Assembly: GCA_963682055.1 (NCBI GenBank)
Contig: OY821744.1
Location: 1,245,001 to 1,309,000, forward strand
Origin: Primula veris
Taxonomy: Eukaryota > Streptophyta > Magnoliopsida > Ericales > Primulaceae
Reading direction: 5' to 3'
Length of the DNA stretch: 64,000 bases
The notes under the pieces were generated by a model that saw only the letters and a program-made list of their open reading frames with translations, was not told where the DNA came from and made no database searches. A program made the translations under genes and the position numbers. Each line of letters starts with the position of its first letter. Position 1 is the first letter of the stretch. This document shows positions 12,201-24,023 of the stretch, piece by piece.

Positions 12201-12877
12201 TGGTTGATCTGGGTTCTTACTAAACTAGTTTTGATACGGAGTTTATGAATGTGGATTAGGCCATTTTTGAACTGTTGTTATTGTATCATGTAATACTTTT
12301 TTATGTTGGCTGATCTGGGTTTTTATTGGACTAACTCTGTTGTTAGGGTTTATATCCATGTCTTATCAAACTAGTTTTGTTCTAGAGTTATTCGTAAGAA
12401 GTGGGTGAAAATGGACAGCCGTGATATAGCTGTGATCAGGGGATTTGATATTTATGACATGGCATGGATTCTTAGTAGAGTTTTTTTGTTTTAGCAATTA
12501 TATATAATGAATGTGTGTGTGTCCGTGCGTGTGTATGCGCTTGTTTTCCAGAGAGAGATCCTGTTATAGCAATTGGTTCTGTTTGTGGGTTTTCCAGATT
12601 GAGGATGTGTCATCTAAGTTACTAATTTGGCTTTTTGGTTGATCAAAGCACTGCAAACCCCATTTATTTTGTGTTATATCGAGAGTAGTTGTTAATTTTA
12701 GTTTTATAATAATGACAGGCAGCAAATGATCTGAACATCAAGAGCTTACTGAAGCTGACCTGCCAGATGGTAGCTGACATGATGAAGGGAAAGATCCTCG
12801 ACGGGATTGTCAAGAATGACTTAACCTCTGAAGAGGAAGAGGAGATTTGTAGGGAGAAAGCTCAGGCTTTTGAGTAA
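9252..12877 (+). CDS. SKP1-like protein (SCF ubiquitin-ligase adaptor family), divergent, 147 aa
   Basis: The family links F-box proteins to CUL1 in SCF E3 ligases. Exons are 9252-9467, 9972-10040 and 12719-12877, all phase 0. The N-terminal BTB/POZ-like fold is recognisable ([15 protein letters not shown], then MIEEG and [17 protein letters not shown]). It is followed by [18 protein letters not shown] and the C-terminal SKP1 helices ([20 protein letters not shown]). Several normally conserved positions differ: KAWD is KVFD, the GKTPEEIRTTFNIKNDF segment is about five residues shorter, and the terminal WAFE is QAFE. Most plant SKP1 proteins are near 160 aa. The ATG at 9252 adds six residues before the usual MVVLKSSDG start, and the internal ATG at 9270 is an alternative. 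The third exon follows a 2.7-kb intron dominated by a minisatellite. The frame is intact, but expression and F-box binding are open questions. Confidence 0.88.
9590..9811 (+). pseudogene. Tandem duplicate of SKP1-like exon 1, inside intron 1
   Basis: Bases 9574-9779 repeat 9250-9455 with roughly 90% identity, starting at the GGAGAAGAAGATGGTTGTTC leader. The copy keeps an open frame from the ATG at 9590 through CKRHVDF. It then diverges exactly where exon 1 reaches its donor and runs to a stop at 9811. The strong donor of exon 1 (GAG|GTAAAT) is absent; only a weak ATG|GTCACC remains at the matching phase. It is probably a dead duplicate exon, or an alternative first exon if its own promoter and donor are used. 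Confidence 0.75.
10178..12228. repeat. Minisatellite, 29 copies of a 70-71 bp unit
   Basis: Twenty-nine head-to-tail units fill most of the last intron of the SKP1-like gene. Each has TATCAATATATATGTATGG, then TTTGTTACAAGTGTTGG, then TTCTTACTAAACTAG. Copies differ almost only in a short spot (CTGGTTC, CTGGTTTC, CTGGGTTC or CGAGTTC) and rare single bases, such as CCAGTG near 10641 and CAAGCG near 11070. This homogeneity points to recent expansion or frequent gene conversion. Copy number may differ in the living genome if the assembly collapsed the array. Confidence 0.97.
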
Positions 12878-14266
12878 ACCTGTGTGTATTATCCTACTTA
12901 TGATCGTAACGGCTGCTATGTGACATTTCCTTTTATGTTCTTCTTCGTGGTTAAGGTACAAACTAAGCAGCTAGCATTCCTAATATAAGTATTAGATTTG
13001 TTCAGTGTGATAAATTTGGCTCCCATAATAAGAAAGTGAATAACCATGCAATTTTCTCATATTACTATTAGATTAATTTAATTATAGTATACATTAGCCC
13101 CCATTAGCGTTTGTAGTTTCATAATTATACAAGTTAATTAAATACACATTAGACGTACAAATAACCAACTTAAATTAAGAAGAATTATTTAACGGTGTGT
13201 TGGTTTAACTTAAGTTTAAAGTGTTGGTTCGTAGTGAGCGATGGTCAAATTTATTGGAGTGTTGGTTTATGTGTAATATTAAATAATATTCATATTTTTT
13301 TCTTTAAAAAAAACTGATAAAAGAACTGGATTGCAAGTAAATTGAAATGACAAGGACGAGACTTGTAATTAATATCTGTTCATATATATAATTTGAAAAT
13401 TGATGTGTAAGTTTTTGTAAATTACAATGTTGATAGCGAGCAGACAAGTGTGGAAAAAGAACCCACACCCTCACCGCAATCTCAGCCTCAAATCCGCCCG
13501 ATAAAGATGACCCAACGTCCGCACGGAGCTCCCCCACCACAGCTCCGCTGCGTTAAACAAAGCTTTTGTTTTTAACAAATTCCCTGTTACATAACACCTT
13601 CAGCCTCTAAATGGATGTTATCATATTATTAACATAAAACACCTAGCTAGTCCACAAATTGCTTTTTCATAAATTGGTATGTCCGTTCGAAAAAGAGATA
13701 AAAAATCTATTTTTGGAATCAGGTTTATACTATTGAGGCCATAACAATTAGTATATGATTGTAAAGAATGTTCTAACTTTCTTTATTGTAATGTCAAAAC
13801 AAATTCATTCCTCGACTCTAAACTGATACCTAGACATTGACGTCTTCAATTTGATAGAAAGCATATAAAAATGATTAAATGAATACTAAGAAGCTGCTAG
13901 ACTATCACAATGACCAAGTAACATAGATTCGGGTCGCACTTCAAAATCTCGGAACATGGCACAAACCCAGAAAATAGAAGGGTTATCTGAAATCATACAT
14001 GAAAAAGTCGAGAGCTTATTATCTAAAATCTCAAAACGTGCCAACAAAAGGGTCATCTGGAAACATACAATCAAAGGCATAATCTCTACACACTTAAAAA
14101 ACTTCAAAAGCAAAATTTCTATATATAAAAAAAAAATCATAGTTAGTAGCAGAAAACGATAATTTAGCAGCTAATGCCTGAAAAGAAAATGTAGTCGTTT
14201 TTCCTATTACTCAGCAGCAGACAACAGGTGCACGTTCTCTCTCCCTCTTTACTACGTGCCATGCAA
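12878..14266. other. Intergenic between convergent SKP1-like and BRR2 3' ends
   Basis: This holds the 3' UTRs of two convergent genes. A GC-richer patch at about 13430-13560 stands out from the AT-rich surroundings; it may be an old insertion but has no ends I can define. Bases 13930-14001 are the parent of the fragment at 1-72. Confidence 0.6.
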
Positions 14267-17200
14267 TCAGTCATCCTTAATCGCTCCAGCTTCATTCACA
14301 TCAAGTGAAAAGTTATACTCCTGGTCACATCCCAAATAAGCGTCGCACATAAAATACAGCGTATAAGCTTTCTTCCCAGAATCTGCAGGGGCGTTAAATT
14401 CAAGTTTAGTTTTCGCCTTCCTCTGCAAAGACACCCTCTTAATTGCAAGCAATTGGTTTGTTTTAGTATCACCAACCACAAGCCACCACCCTTCTTCTTT
14501 CGCTTTAGGATATCTCAAAGCCTCAACAGGTCCCACTTCACCCTCAAGTTCTCTCTCTAGACTCACCAACAGAGTCACATCGTCACCAGCATTCACCTTA
14601 TCACCGCCAACAACGTCGTAACTAAGGTCAATATTGGGAAATCGGTTACAAAATCGTGCAATATCCATAAGCTCAGTATCTGACATTTTCAAAAGCTCGC
14701 GCCTATCATCATCTTCCATTTCAAGCAAATCGAAAACCGTCTCAATACCCTTCTCTTGGCATTTCTTGGCCAAATCTCGGGTAAAATGCGGAAGCTGTAA
14801 AAGCATAGAATCTCTCTCCCACATCCCTTGAGTCACCATCTGGCTCACCTCCATAGCCAACAGAGCTAAGCTCAGCCACCCATTAATAGATATAACATCA
14901 ACCAAAGCCTGAAGGAGTCGGCTAGCAGAGAGAAGCACCTCTTTCTGATCAGAAGCTAGGTTCCCCCCAACCGCCTGCCTTGAAAAGTGAGCTTGTAGAA
15001 GTGCATTGGTTTTCACATGCGGGTCAGTGCATTTAGGGTTATCAAATGAAAACCTCTGGTGATTAATCAGCTTCCTAATCAGCTCCTCCTCTCCTGGTCG
15101 AATCGGCAGCTGGTAGTATTCCGAAGCTGATGCTAAAATGTCCAAAAGACCTTTCATTTTGGTCTTAACGGTTACTGAAGAACTAAAACGTTCGATAGTC
15201 GTGTAGCTAATATAATAATATGACGCAATCATACCCAGATTGAGTGGTGAAAGCTCAACATCATCTTCGATAGCAACACATTTGCTAGCTTCTAAATTAC
15301 TTAGCGTGCTTTCAACGAGCTCTGAGAGATGATCAGATAAATGCCTGTGACTAACCCCTTGAAGATTATAATAATTAGGGTTCTGAGTAAGCCTACGGTA
15401 CATAAATGTCCATGTCAGATAATCCACAGCATCTTGTTTATTCTCAATTACGCCAACCACCACCTCGGCGTTTAGATTATCATGAAGATAGTGCTGCAAA
15501 TGGCTCTCAACCGGGAATGCTTCGTACAAAAACTTTTTATAATATTCTTTACGAGGCGCATGGCAAAAAATAACGCATTTTCCTGAGTTATCAACAAGTG
15601 GTCTACTGGCATGGCCCATCATCTGCAATAAATCAGCAACCGGATAGTCCGAGTGTGAATTTTCTCTCCCGTCGTAATACTGTGTACCCATAACTACAAC
15701 TAACTGTGCCGATAATGGAACTCCCCAACACATTGAGCTGCTCAACACACAAACTTGAATCCACCCAGTTTCGAAAAGCGTTTTCACGATATCTAAATCG
15801 GTGCTACACAGCCCTTCATGTAAATACCCAATTCCGTATTGTAGAGTCACTTTTAACATGGGTTCTTTTATCCCCGACACGAACGTTTCTAACATAGAAC
15901 CAGTTTGCAACAAGAAAATCGGCTTTTCAGTATGATCTATGCTAGAATATGCCATAAGATCAACAGCTGTGAGGCGTGCGTGTTTCCTTGTAGGAACAAA
16001 AACAATTGCTGGCTTTCCATTTTGGGCGTGTTGGACAATAGCGGTATAGGTCGGTTTCGACATAGCCTGCATACGTGCTTCAAAATTAGCTATATCTATG
16101 CCCTGTATGTGTATCTCTAGGGGCACAGGACGAACACCTGGAAGAAAATTAAACAGGCCGTGAGATGTTGTACCGATCCATTCTCCTAAATCTTTGGCAT
16201 TTGCTAACGAAGTAGAAAGCGCAACTATACGTATCTTATTCTCAACTTGGCTTGAGATATACCTCATTCTAGAAACAATGACCTCCAAAACAGGACCGCC
16301 TTGACCACCAATTAGATGTAATTCATCGACTATAAAAAGACTAACTTGTTGAACACTCTTACGTTGTTTCCATCGACGGGATAAAGCGTCCCATTTCTCA
16401 GGAGTGGAAACAATTAATTGACCTTGTTCAAGTAATTTTAGGTCGGTTGCAGTTTCTCCAGTTAGTTCAACAATACTAATCCCCAAACCTTGCCCAAACT
16501 TTTTCTTCCACTCACTAAATCGTTCCTTAGCAAGAGCTTCAATAGGAGCGATGTATACGGCTCGTAATACACTATCCAAACTTTTCTGATGATTTCTCAA
16601 AATAGCGAATTCAGCACATATTGTTTTTCCGCTGCCAGTAGGTGCTGCAACTAGGACATTATCATCAGTGTTATACAAAACAGTGAAAACCTGAGTTTGG
16701 ACAGGATTAAAATGCTTAAATTCCCGATATAGAGATTCGTAAGATGGGTTTCTTAATGCAGTTACAGGTAAAGGTTGGAGATCTAACAATTCAGTTGGTG
16801 GTGGGTATTTTTCTGGCAAAATTAGATGCCTAAAAGAGACAGGCAAAACAGACTGTGAACCGAACCACCTGTCGGACACAACGCGAATAAAATATTGAGG
16901 AGGGAGAGGCTCATAAATCGGCACAGTGAAGCTCAAAGTGTGGTCCTCATCAATATACTGCTTCTTTAATAAGAAATATTCGTGGTGAAGGATATATTCC
17001 CTATCGTTATCCTCCACAATAACCCAAAATGGTTCGACATAGCCATGGACTTTATCCTCCCACTGAAAATCGGGAGTGATTGTAAGCTCAACTCTCAAAA
17101 CTGTGCGAGTAATTGGTTGAACATGAGCAGCTAAGTTCAGTTTAGGGAATTGGTGGATAAATTTGTGGAGTGTTCTTCCCATTTTACGGAATCGAATGAG

Positions 17201-20200
17201 CTCTCCTAATTCCTGAGAAGAGAGATCGTAATATCTCTCCCAAGCCAAATCTTTCTTTTCCAACTTCATTAGGATCTCGTTTGGAATTCCGTGGAATTGT
17301 CTAAGTGGCGTTTGGACACTCCACATCCTCTTGCTAACCATTTTGCACAAGTTCAGAGCTTTCTCAGCTAGTTGAGCCCATCCTCTTTTCAAGACAATCT
17401 CAAAAAGTGCACGCATGAGACGGCCAGCACTCTGGAAAAAACAAGAGACAAATTAGAAAATTAAGCATCAAGAAAAGGAAAGGCATTGACTAGGGTAACA
17501 ATAACTGAATTCAGAACTAATTGCCCACAGAAAGGAATGGTTTCAACCTATTAGTTCCTCACTTCCTCTCCACTTAAGTGCAATTGTCTCAAATTTGATT
17601 TGTAATATTCCAGCATTCCAACTTTTCATCTATTCTCATATTGGTTTTCCATCCAAACAAAACAATAAGATCATTGTTTCTGGAAATAAAAAATATTTGA
17701 AAACATGAAATAGGGAAATGCTAACAAGTGTAGAAACAAAAACTGAGTAAGGCAGATTATACAAGTAAGTACTAAGTAGTATAGAAAAATATGTTCTTAT
17801 TTAGATTGAAGCACCACCTTTTTTGACACATTAAATTAGAGTAAAAAGCGCACGCTCTAAATAACTGCATACATTGAAAGGAAATATATTCCACGCTTTT
17901 GTCAGCTAATACTGACATCATTCACAAAATATATATATAGTTATAATTATATGTCATGTCACTAATGGGTGTTGGTCTTTATTGGATGAAACTCAAACTG
18001 ATAATAAATGAGGAGTTGAAGCTTTAGAATAGCAGAAATAGAATTTCAGCAATGCAATTGATGGGAGTACCAAAGTTGCAGGCCCTCAAAAATAACTGGG
18101 TCCAACATAAGAAAATGACAGAACGCAAACTAATAAAGTGTTGAAAATAAGTGAAGAACAAACCTGGGTGATGTAAACCATATCAGATGTGAGAGATAGA
18201 CCTTCAAGCTTAAGTCGTGAAATATATGCTTGAAGAAGAACATTAATTTTTGCACTAGGCTCTTCCAAACTTTCCTTAATGGGAATCGGAACACGATCTA
18301 AAAGCTTAGCCAGCTCCATCTTCTCATCTTGTCTCACCGTCACATATTTAAATTCTTCACTGAGGGCGAATAATCGGCATAGCTCAATATCACCCATTGT
18401 TGGCTTTAAATGCTCGTTATATGTGGATATTGTTCCGTGAGAGATATAATAGTAGCTAGCTATACGGCCCAGGTCAGTAACTTGAAAATATCCACTTCTC
18501 CGGTCATATTTGACCAAGTTGTTTTTGTCCAAAACTGTCGCTGCTGAGTGAATCTTCAAAAATGAAAACATTACACAAATCAGGATTTAAATTAAGGCAA
18601 CGAAACACCTCATTAACATATAAACTAATAGAAACTAATAGAAGATCATGAAAAGCCAACCATTAATCTCAAAGAAAAGCCAACAAATCATCTCTCAAAG
18701 AAAAGCAAACTTGCTGAAAGAAACATATATAAGACTATGTACAAGATAACCATATTAACAGTCTCTAAAGTATGTAAAAAAATAAAATTCGTACATGCAA
18801 AATCAAGCTACAAAGATAAAGTAAAATAACAAAACAAGATTGAGAAAAAACATAAAGTTGACAGTTTTGAATAACTAAGAAAAGTGGAGGGCATATTGGT
18901 CAACTAATCCTGGGAAGCATAAAAAATGGTATAGGGTTGCCTTTCCCACAAACAGTAGATATGTATTTTTCTCGCTTACCCCACCTCTGTATTAAGAGGC
19001 GAAGGAAATATAACTCTGGTATAGCTATAACCCATCAATAAACAATAGCAAATATGAAATATCTAAAGAAATCAGTAAACATCAAAAGCATGGAACTGCA
19101 GATCATGAAACATATTAAATGTACAACTTTATGGAAAATCCGATTTAGAAACATCTTTTTGTACATTTAGATTTATAAGCAAAAGAAGACAGTTTGAAGT
19201 AAGTAAGAAGACTAAAAATGATATTGTAAATAATGGAATTAGATAAAAGTATTAGATGCTTACCAAATCAGCTCTCCTCTCGTTCAAATACTTATCTCTT
19301 TCCATAGCATCAGATGCCAATCCATATAAAGTAGGATTCCTTATCATCCGAACAAGCAAGTACGTATAAAAAAGCCAATTACATGCTTCTCTAGCATTTT
19401 GTACTGTTCCAAGGACAATTTCGGCATTCAATTGATCAGCCAATTTCGACACAAACTGGCTTTCAATAGGAAGCTGTTGATTCATCAAAGAAAGATAATA
19501 TTGCAACTCACTATGGCCCGTAATAATGATTCCCTCTCCGTAAGAATCATATTGAGGCCTACCAGCACGGCCAAGCATCTGCATAACATCTAAGGGGCTT
19601 AATTCCGTCCATGCACCTTTTTCCGGGTTATAAATCTGAGTACCTTTTATAATTACAGTATGAGCGGGTAAATTTACACCCCAAGCAAGGGTAGCAGTGG
19701 AAATCAAAACTTGAACGTATCCTCTAGCAAAAAGATCCTCAACTACTTGACGATCAGCCCTGACCATACCAGCATGATGAATTGCAAAACCAAACGGCAG
19801 TAAATCTTTAAGGTCGTTGCTTTTCACCTGTAACAGAAAAATAAAACCTTTATTTAAAGAAAACAATAAAGACAATATTTTCCAACAGAATTTGGCTTTT
19901 TTATAGCACAACATAGTTTTTCTCACCTATAGATCAGTTTTTAAGACATAAAACTGAACTAACCAAAACCCAATATAACTACAGAGTCACTATACATGCA
20001 CAACTAGCCAAGACTAAGAAGAAGTCCATAGAGTAGGATGATGTTCAAAAGATCTGACAAAATTAATAGCAGCTTGTTTTTTTGAAATTATTACTTTATG
20101 AGTAATTAAAATTTTGTTAAGTGTCTGTCATATTTAAATTTTGTATACTGACCTACAAAAGTTACAATCCGTGCCCTACCAATGATATTTCTCCGATTTG

Positions 20201-23200
20201 GTAGACTAAGTGTACCACACCAAGAAACGAAACACGGTGCTAATCGGTGGTTTTTGTAGGTTAGTGTTTGTAAAGAAATCATATGGTATGTTGTATAAAA
20301 AACTGCTTAATCTCATTTTTTTTGTTTTTAGCTAAATTTGGAAGAAGAAAAAAATGTCATGTACCAGTTCGGTATGAGCCTGTAATATCTCACGGCTTGC
20401 CGGATCCTCTTTCAAAAATCTTCCAATGGTATCATTAGCAAGCGCCGTCTCTTTCATTGACCTCGCGGTTTTCGCTGTTTCTTTTCTTGAGTGAACGAAA
20501 ATAAGAACCTGGTGCTTCCCAGCTACTTCGACAACCTTTTCATAACAAATATCGTTCATTAGTTGAAACCTCTGCAGTGCTTTTTTAACAGTTATCCCAA
20601 TGTACTGCTGAGCAAGAGGACAAGGTCTGTAACTGTTGTCGAAATAGAAAAGCCCTTTATCCAGCTCAACACGTAAAAATAGTGCCACGTCCTCGTAATT
20701 AGGTAAAGTAGCTGACAATCCAACTAAACGAATATGTTCTTTAGTGGTTTCGATTTGGCGAATGGTTCTTGCGACAATACTTTCCAACACAGGCCCTCTA
20801 TTATCATGAAGAAGATGAATTTCATCAATGATAAGAAGTCTCACGAGCTGGGTGTACGTACAATCTCCTGATTTACGGGTTATAATATCCCATTTCTCGG
20901 GAGTAGTCACAATAATTTGCGTTTCATCAATTTGTTGCTTAGTAAGAGTTTGATCTCCACTAAGCTCCTTCACATTAACACCGTAGTGTTGAAGACGATT
21001 TGATAAATTACCAACAACCTCAGCAACGAGGGCTTTCATAGGTGCCACATATACAATCTTGTAATCGTTATGATTAAAAGATCCATCTACTTTCATATGT
21101 AGTCTAATTTGTTGAAGTATAGTAAGCATAGCAACATTTGTTTTCCCTGCTCCGGTCGGAGCACAAAGGAGAAGATTATCAGCCGAACAAAGCGCTTTTT
21201 CGTAAACTTTGCTCTGGATTCTGTTCAGCTGAGTCATCCCTTTGAAAGCTGGTTGGGCCCACTCTGGCATATCTGATATTTTCTTGAGTTTTTCGTCGGG
21301 TCCAAGCTCTTTTGGCTTTAACGCTGGTACATGAACTTCTTCATACCCTTTTCTATTGTTACGAAATGAACCGGTTGGTAGCTCACATTTTTTGTTCGCC
21401 ATCAAAAGTCCACCTTTTTGAAACGCGAGGTCTTCAAGATCAAGCAACTGGCGCTGACCTGCCAACCATCCACCCTCTGTATCTCTCTCGACAATCCCCC
21501 CTCTATCACTTCCTCCACCACCTCCACTCTCATCCCTCAACCGCCGGGCCTCCTCTCTTATGCTTTTCTCCATATTCTTTTGCCGTTCTTTTGTAGTTGC
21601 TCTTGTGGCATGCAACTGTTTCAATATAGCCCCCAACTCGGGTCCCGATCGCAACATTTCTTCCTCAATCTTCTCCCTCTTCTCCTGATCTTCAGCCCTG
21701 GCTAGGCGAGTGCACCACACGACCTTCAGTCTATTATTTATCAAATACTTAATTAGACTAAACTTATCGTACTGGAGGTGCAACAGCAGCTTATTCTCGA
21801 CATCACGGTCATCTCCTTCGACCAAAATCTTCAGTACCTGATGCACGATAAGAGCATGAAGAGTTCATCACATGCTTCATAGGAACAGGAAGGAGAGTAA
21901 AATAAGAGAAAGTTTTATCATATATCTATTTTCATTCATATTGGAAATCAACTGTTAATTCTTAAAAGATGTTTTCTTTGAGCAGTAAAAGGTGTTACTA
22001 TTATATATGATTAGCCGAATGCGTTTCATTCCATTTAATTTTATGAAAATAACTGGGTTTAGCAATTGTAAAACTCAATTTTTGATTACTTAAATATACT
22101 GATTTTCCAAAGTACTTCGTTTCGACCATCTCTCTCTCTGAACTTTTTGGTAGGCCAGGTCTGCTAAAACTTAGTGAGGCAAGTCAATTAAAACCCAAGA
22201 GAAATATGGGTAATACTTCTGGGGGACACCCTTAAATTTTAAATTATTAAAACAAAACAAAAAAATCGTCCTCTAGGTGTACTATTTATATGGTATGGTT
22301 GGTCCTGATCTACCTAAAAGTTATTACTCTCCCAATCTGGTTCTAAACTAGTACCTCTTCTGCCAGTTTCTGGCTCTGTTGTGGATCAATCTGCTGATCA
22401 TACGCCTGAGATATCTTCCTCTGAAGCCAATAAGCGTCTATATCTTGTACGTTCAAGGTCATTCCCTCATTAGCTTCTTGTGCATCGTCGTCATCTATCC
22501 CACCAATCTGCATACCTCCAGCACCACTTCCTTCTCTCACATCATCGTCGTCATCGTCATCATCGTCGTCTTGCACCATATCAAGATCACTCTCTTCATC
22601 GTCATCTTCATTCTCTTGAAACTCAACTGCTACTCCCACATCATCGTCAAGAGCACCATCATCCCCATTATTAGCGGCACTACCAGCGGCTTCACTGGTA
22701 TCATGGTAATCAGTGATAAGTTTTCCAATATTCACAAAGTGATCAAACACCTGCCCAGAAATAGAAGAAGTGGGTTAGCTCAGAGGTAAAAAATATATGG
22801 GGACCGAGTAGCAGTGAAAGGATTAAAGTCGATATAAAAAATATTGATGCACTACCCTCCTATGAGCTTTTAATAATTACTATACCAACCATTAATAACT
22901 GCTGATTTATCACCAATCTACACAAATCGAAATATTGATGCACCACCCTCACCAAATTCACAGTTTAGATACCACTTGACATAAAATCGAAGAAACGATA
23001 ACCCAAACTTATCAAAATTTTGCAGGTGCTTAAAAGTTTACCATTTTTCATGTTCACTTCCTAATTGTAAGATTCTGTTTTAATACATAACTAGAGCAAT
23101 TGAGCTGAATTTGTTACTTTTGTGTACCAATCACCTGATATTCCAACCTATCATTTTTAAGGTTTTATACAATTACCTAACATAAAAAGATTTAATCAAT

Positions 23201-24023
23201 GGCCTCTGTTTAAATCAACAGATAACCTCAACCATTTATAATCGCTACTATAAACTTACTTCTTGGTAATCATCACTTATTTTTACACTAATAAATAGTT
23301 AATTATAACTATTCTACACTACATTCTTTCCTAAAAACAAAGGATGTGTACTGATTGAGCAAAAAGCCAATAAGTTAGTATACTTATGCAAACAATGAAA
23401 CAATGTAGATTGTATTACAAAGATAATAACGTAAACTTTTAAACTAAAGACAAAAATACCTGTGCAGAAATAGGATTCAGGAGCTTCTCAATCTCCTTCT
23501 TCTTATCAGGATTCTTTAACGTCTCGTTTTTCAGCACCAGTAATATCTCATCCGCAGCACCGCTCACGATATTCAAAGGCTGCCCACCCAACTGCTGCTG
23601 TATAGCACTGAGCATATCCTCGTAAGCAGCTCTCGTCTCCTTCGTCTTAGGCTGGTAAACCCCTTCGTCGGTAGAAGTCAAGACACTCTCTTGTAAACGC
23701 CTCCTCTTGCTCTGCCTAGTCGGTCCAGGCACGGACCCACCAGCACCACCGCCCTCTTCTCTCTCATTCTTTTTCCGAGACTTCTTGATCTTCTCTTCGA
23801 GCTCAACGGGTTTGCCTCTGGCAACACGGTCACCGAAAGTTTTAGGGTCGATTTTCCCATACAAGGTCTCGGGTTCGCCAGTTGCATTGTCTCCTCGAGG
23901 TGCTCGATTGTCTGTGGTTATGACGAGGCTAGAATTCGATTTGTACTCATATTGCCGGAACCGAGCATGGGCCTCCGCGCCACCGCCCACATTCTTTTTG
24001 GGATTCTCACCCCCAGAAGCCAT
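14267..24023 (-). CDS. BRR2: BRR2 / SNRNP200-type U5 snRNP DExH-box RNA helicase, 2183 aa
   Basis: This U5 snRNP helicase unwinds U4/U6 during spliceosome activation in the nucleus. The six coding exons, in order, are 24023-23460, 22750-22355, 21837-20365, 19827-19264, 18553-18164 and 17431-14267, all phase 0. The N-terminal region includes a run of acidic residues near 255. The first helicase cassette has APTGAGKT (about 546), DEIH (about 656), SATLPNY and QMLGRAGRP (about 893), then winged-helix and Sec63 parts. The second cassette has APTGSGKT (about 1391), DELH (about 1495), STSLANA in place of SAT, and GHASRP in place of GRAGRP, then a second Sec63 unit. An active first and a degenerate second cassette are normal for Brr2. 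The length agrees with plant homologues near 2170 aa. No frameshift or stop was found. Confidence 0.97.

Noticed and set aside
10178..12228. CRISPR-like array of regular repeats
   Set aside because: There are no unique spacers. The whole 70-71 bp period is repeated, so this is a minisatellite in a plant intron.
13430..13560. GC-rich patch as a possible coding exon or MITE
   Set aside because: A minus-strand ORF exists but has no recognisable domain, and no terminal repeats or target duplication could be found.
22379..22789. Plus-strand ORFs rich in H, I and V opposite BRR2 exon 2
   Set aside because: They are shadows of the GAT/GAC-rich acidic run of BRR2 and have no splice or start support.
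14267..24023. BRR2 as a fragmented pseudogene
   Set aside because: The apparent pieces join through consensus GT-AG introns with matching phases into a full 2183-aa protein, so it is an ordinary intron-containing gene.
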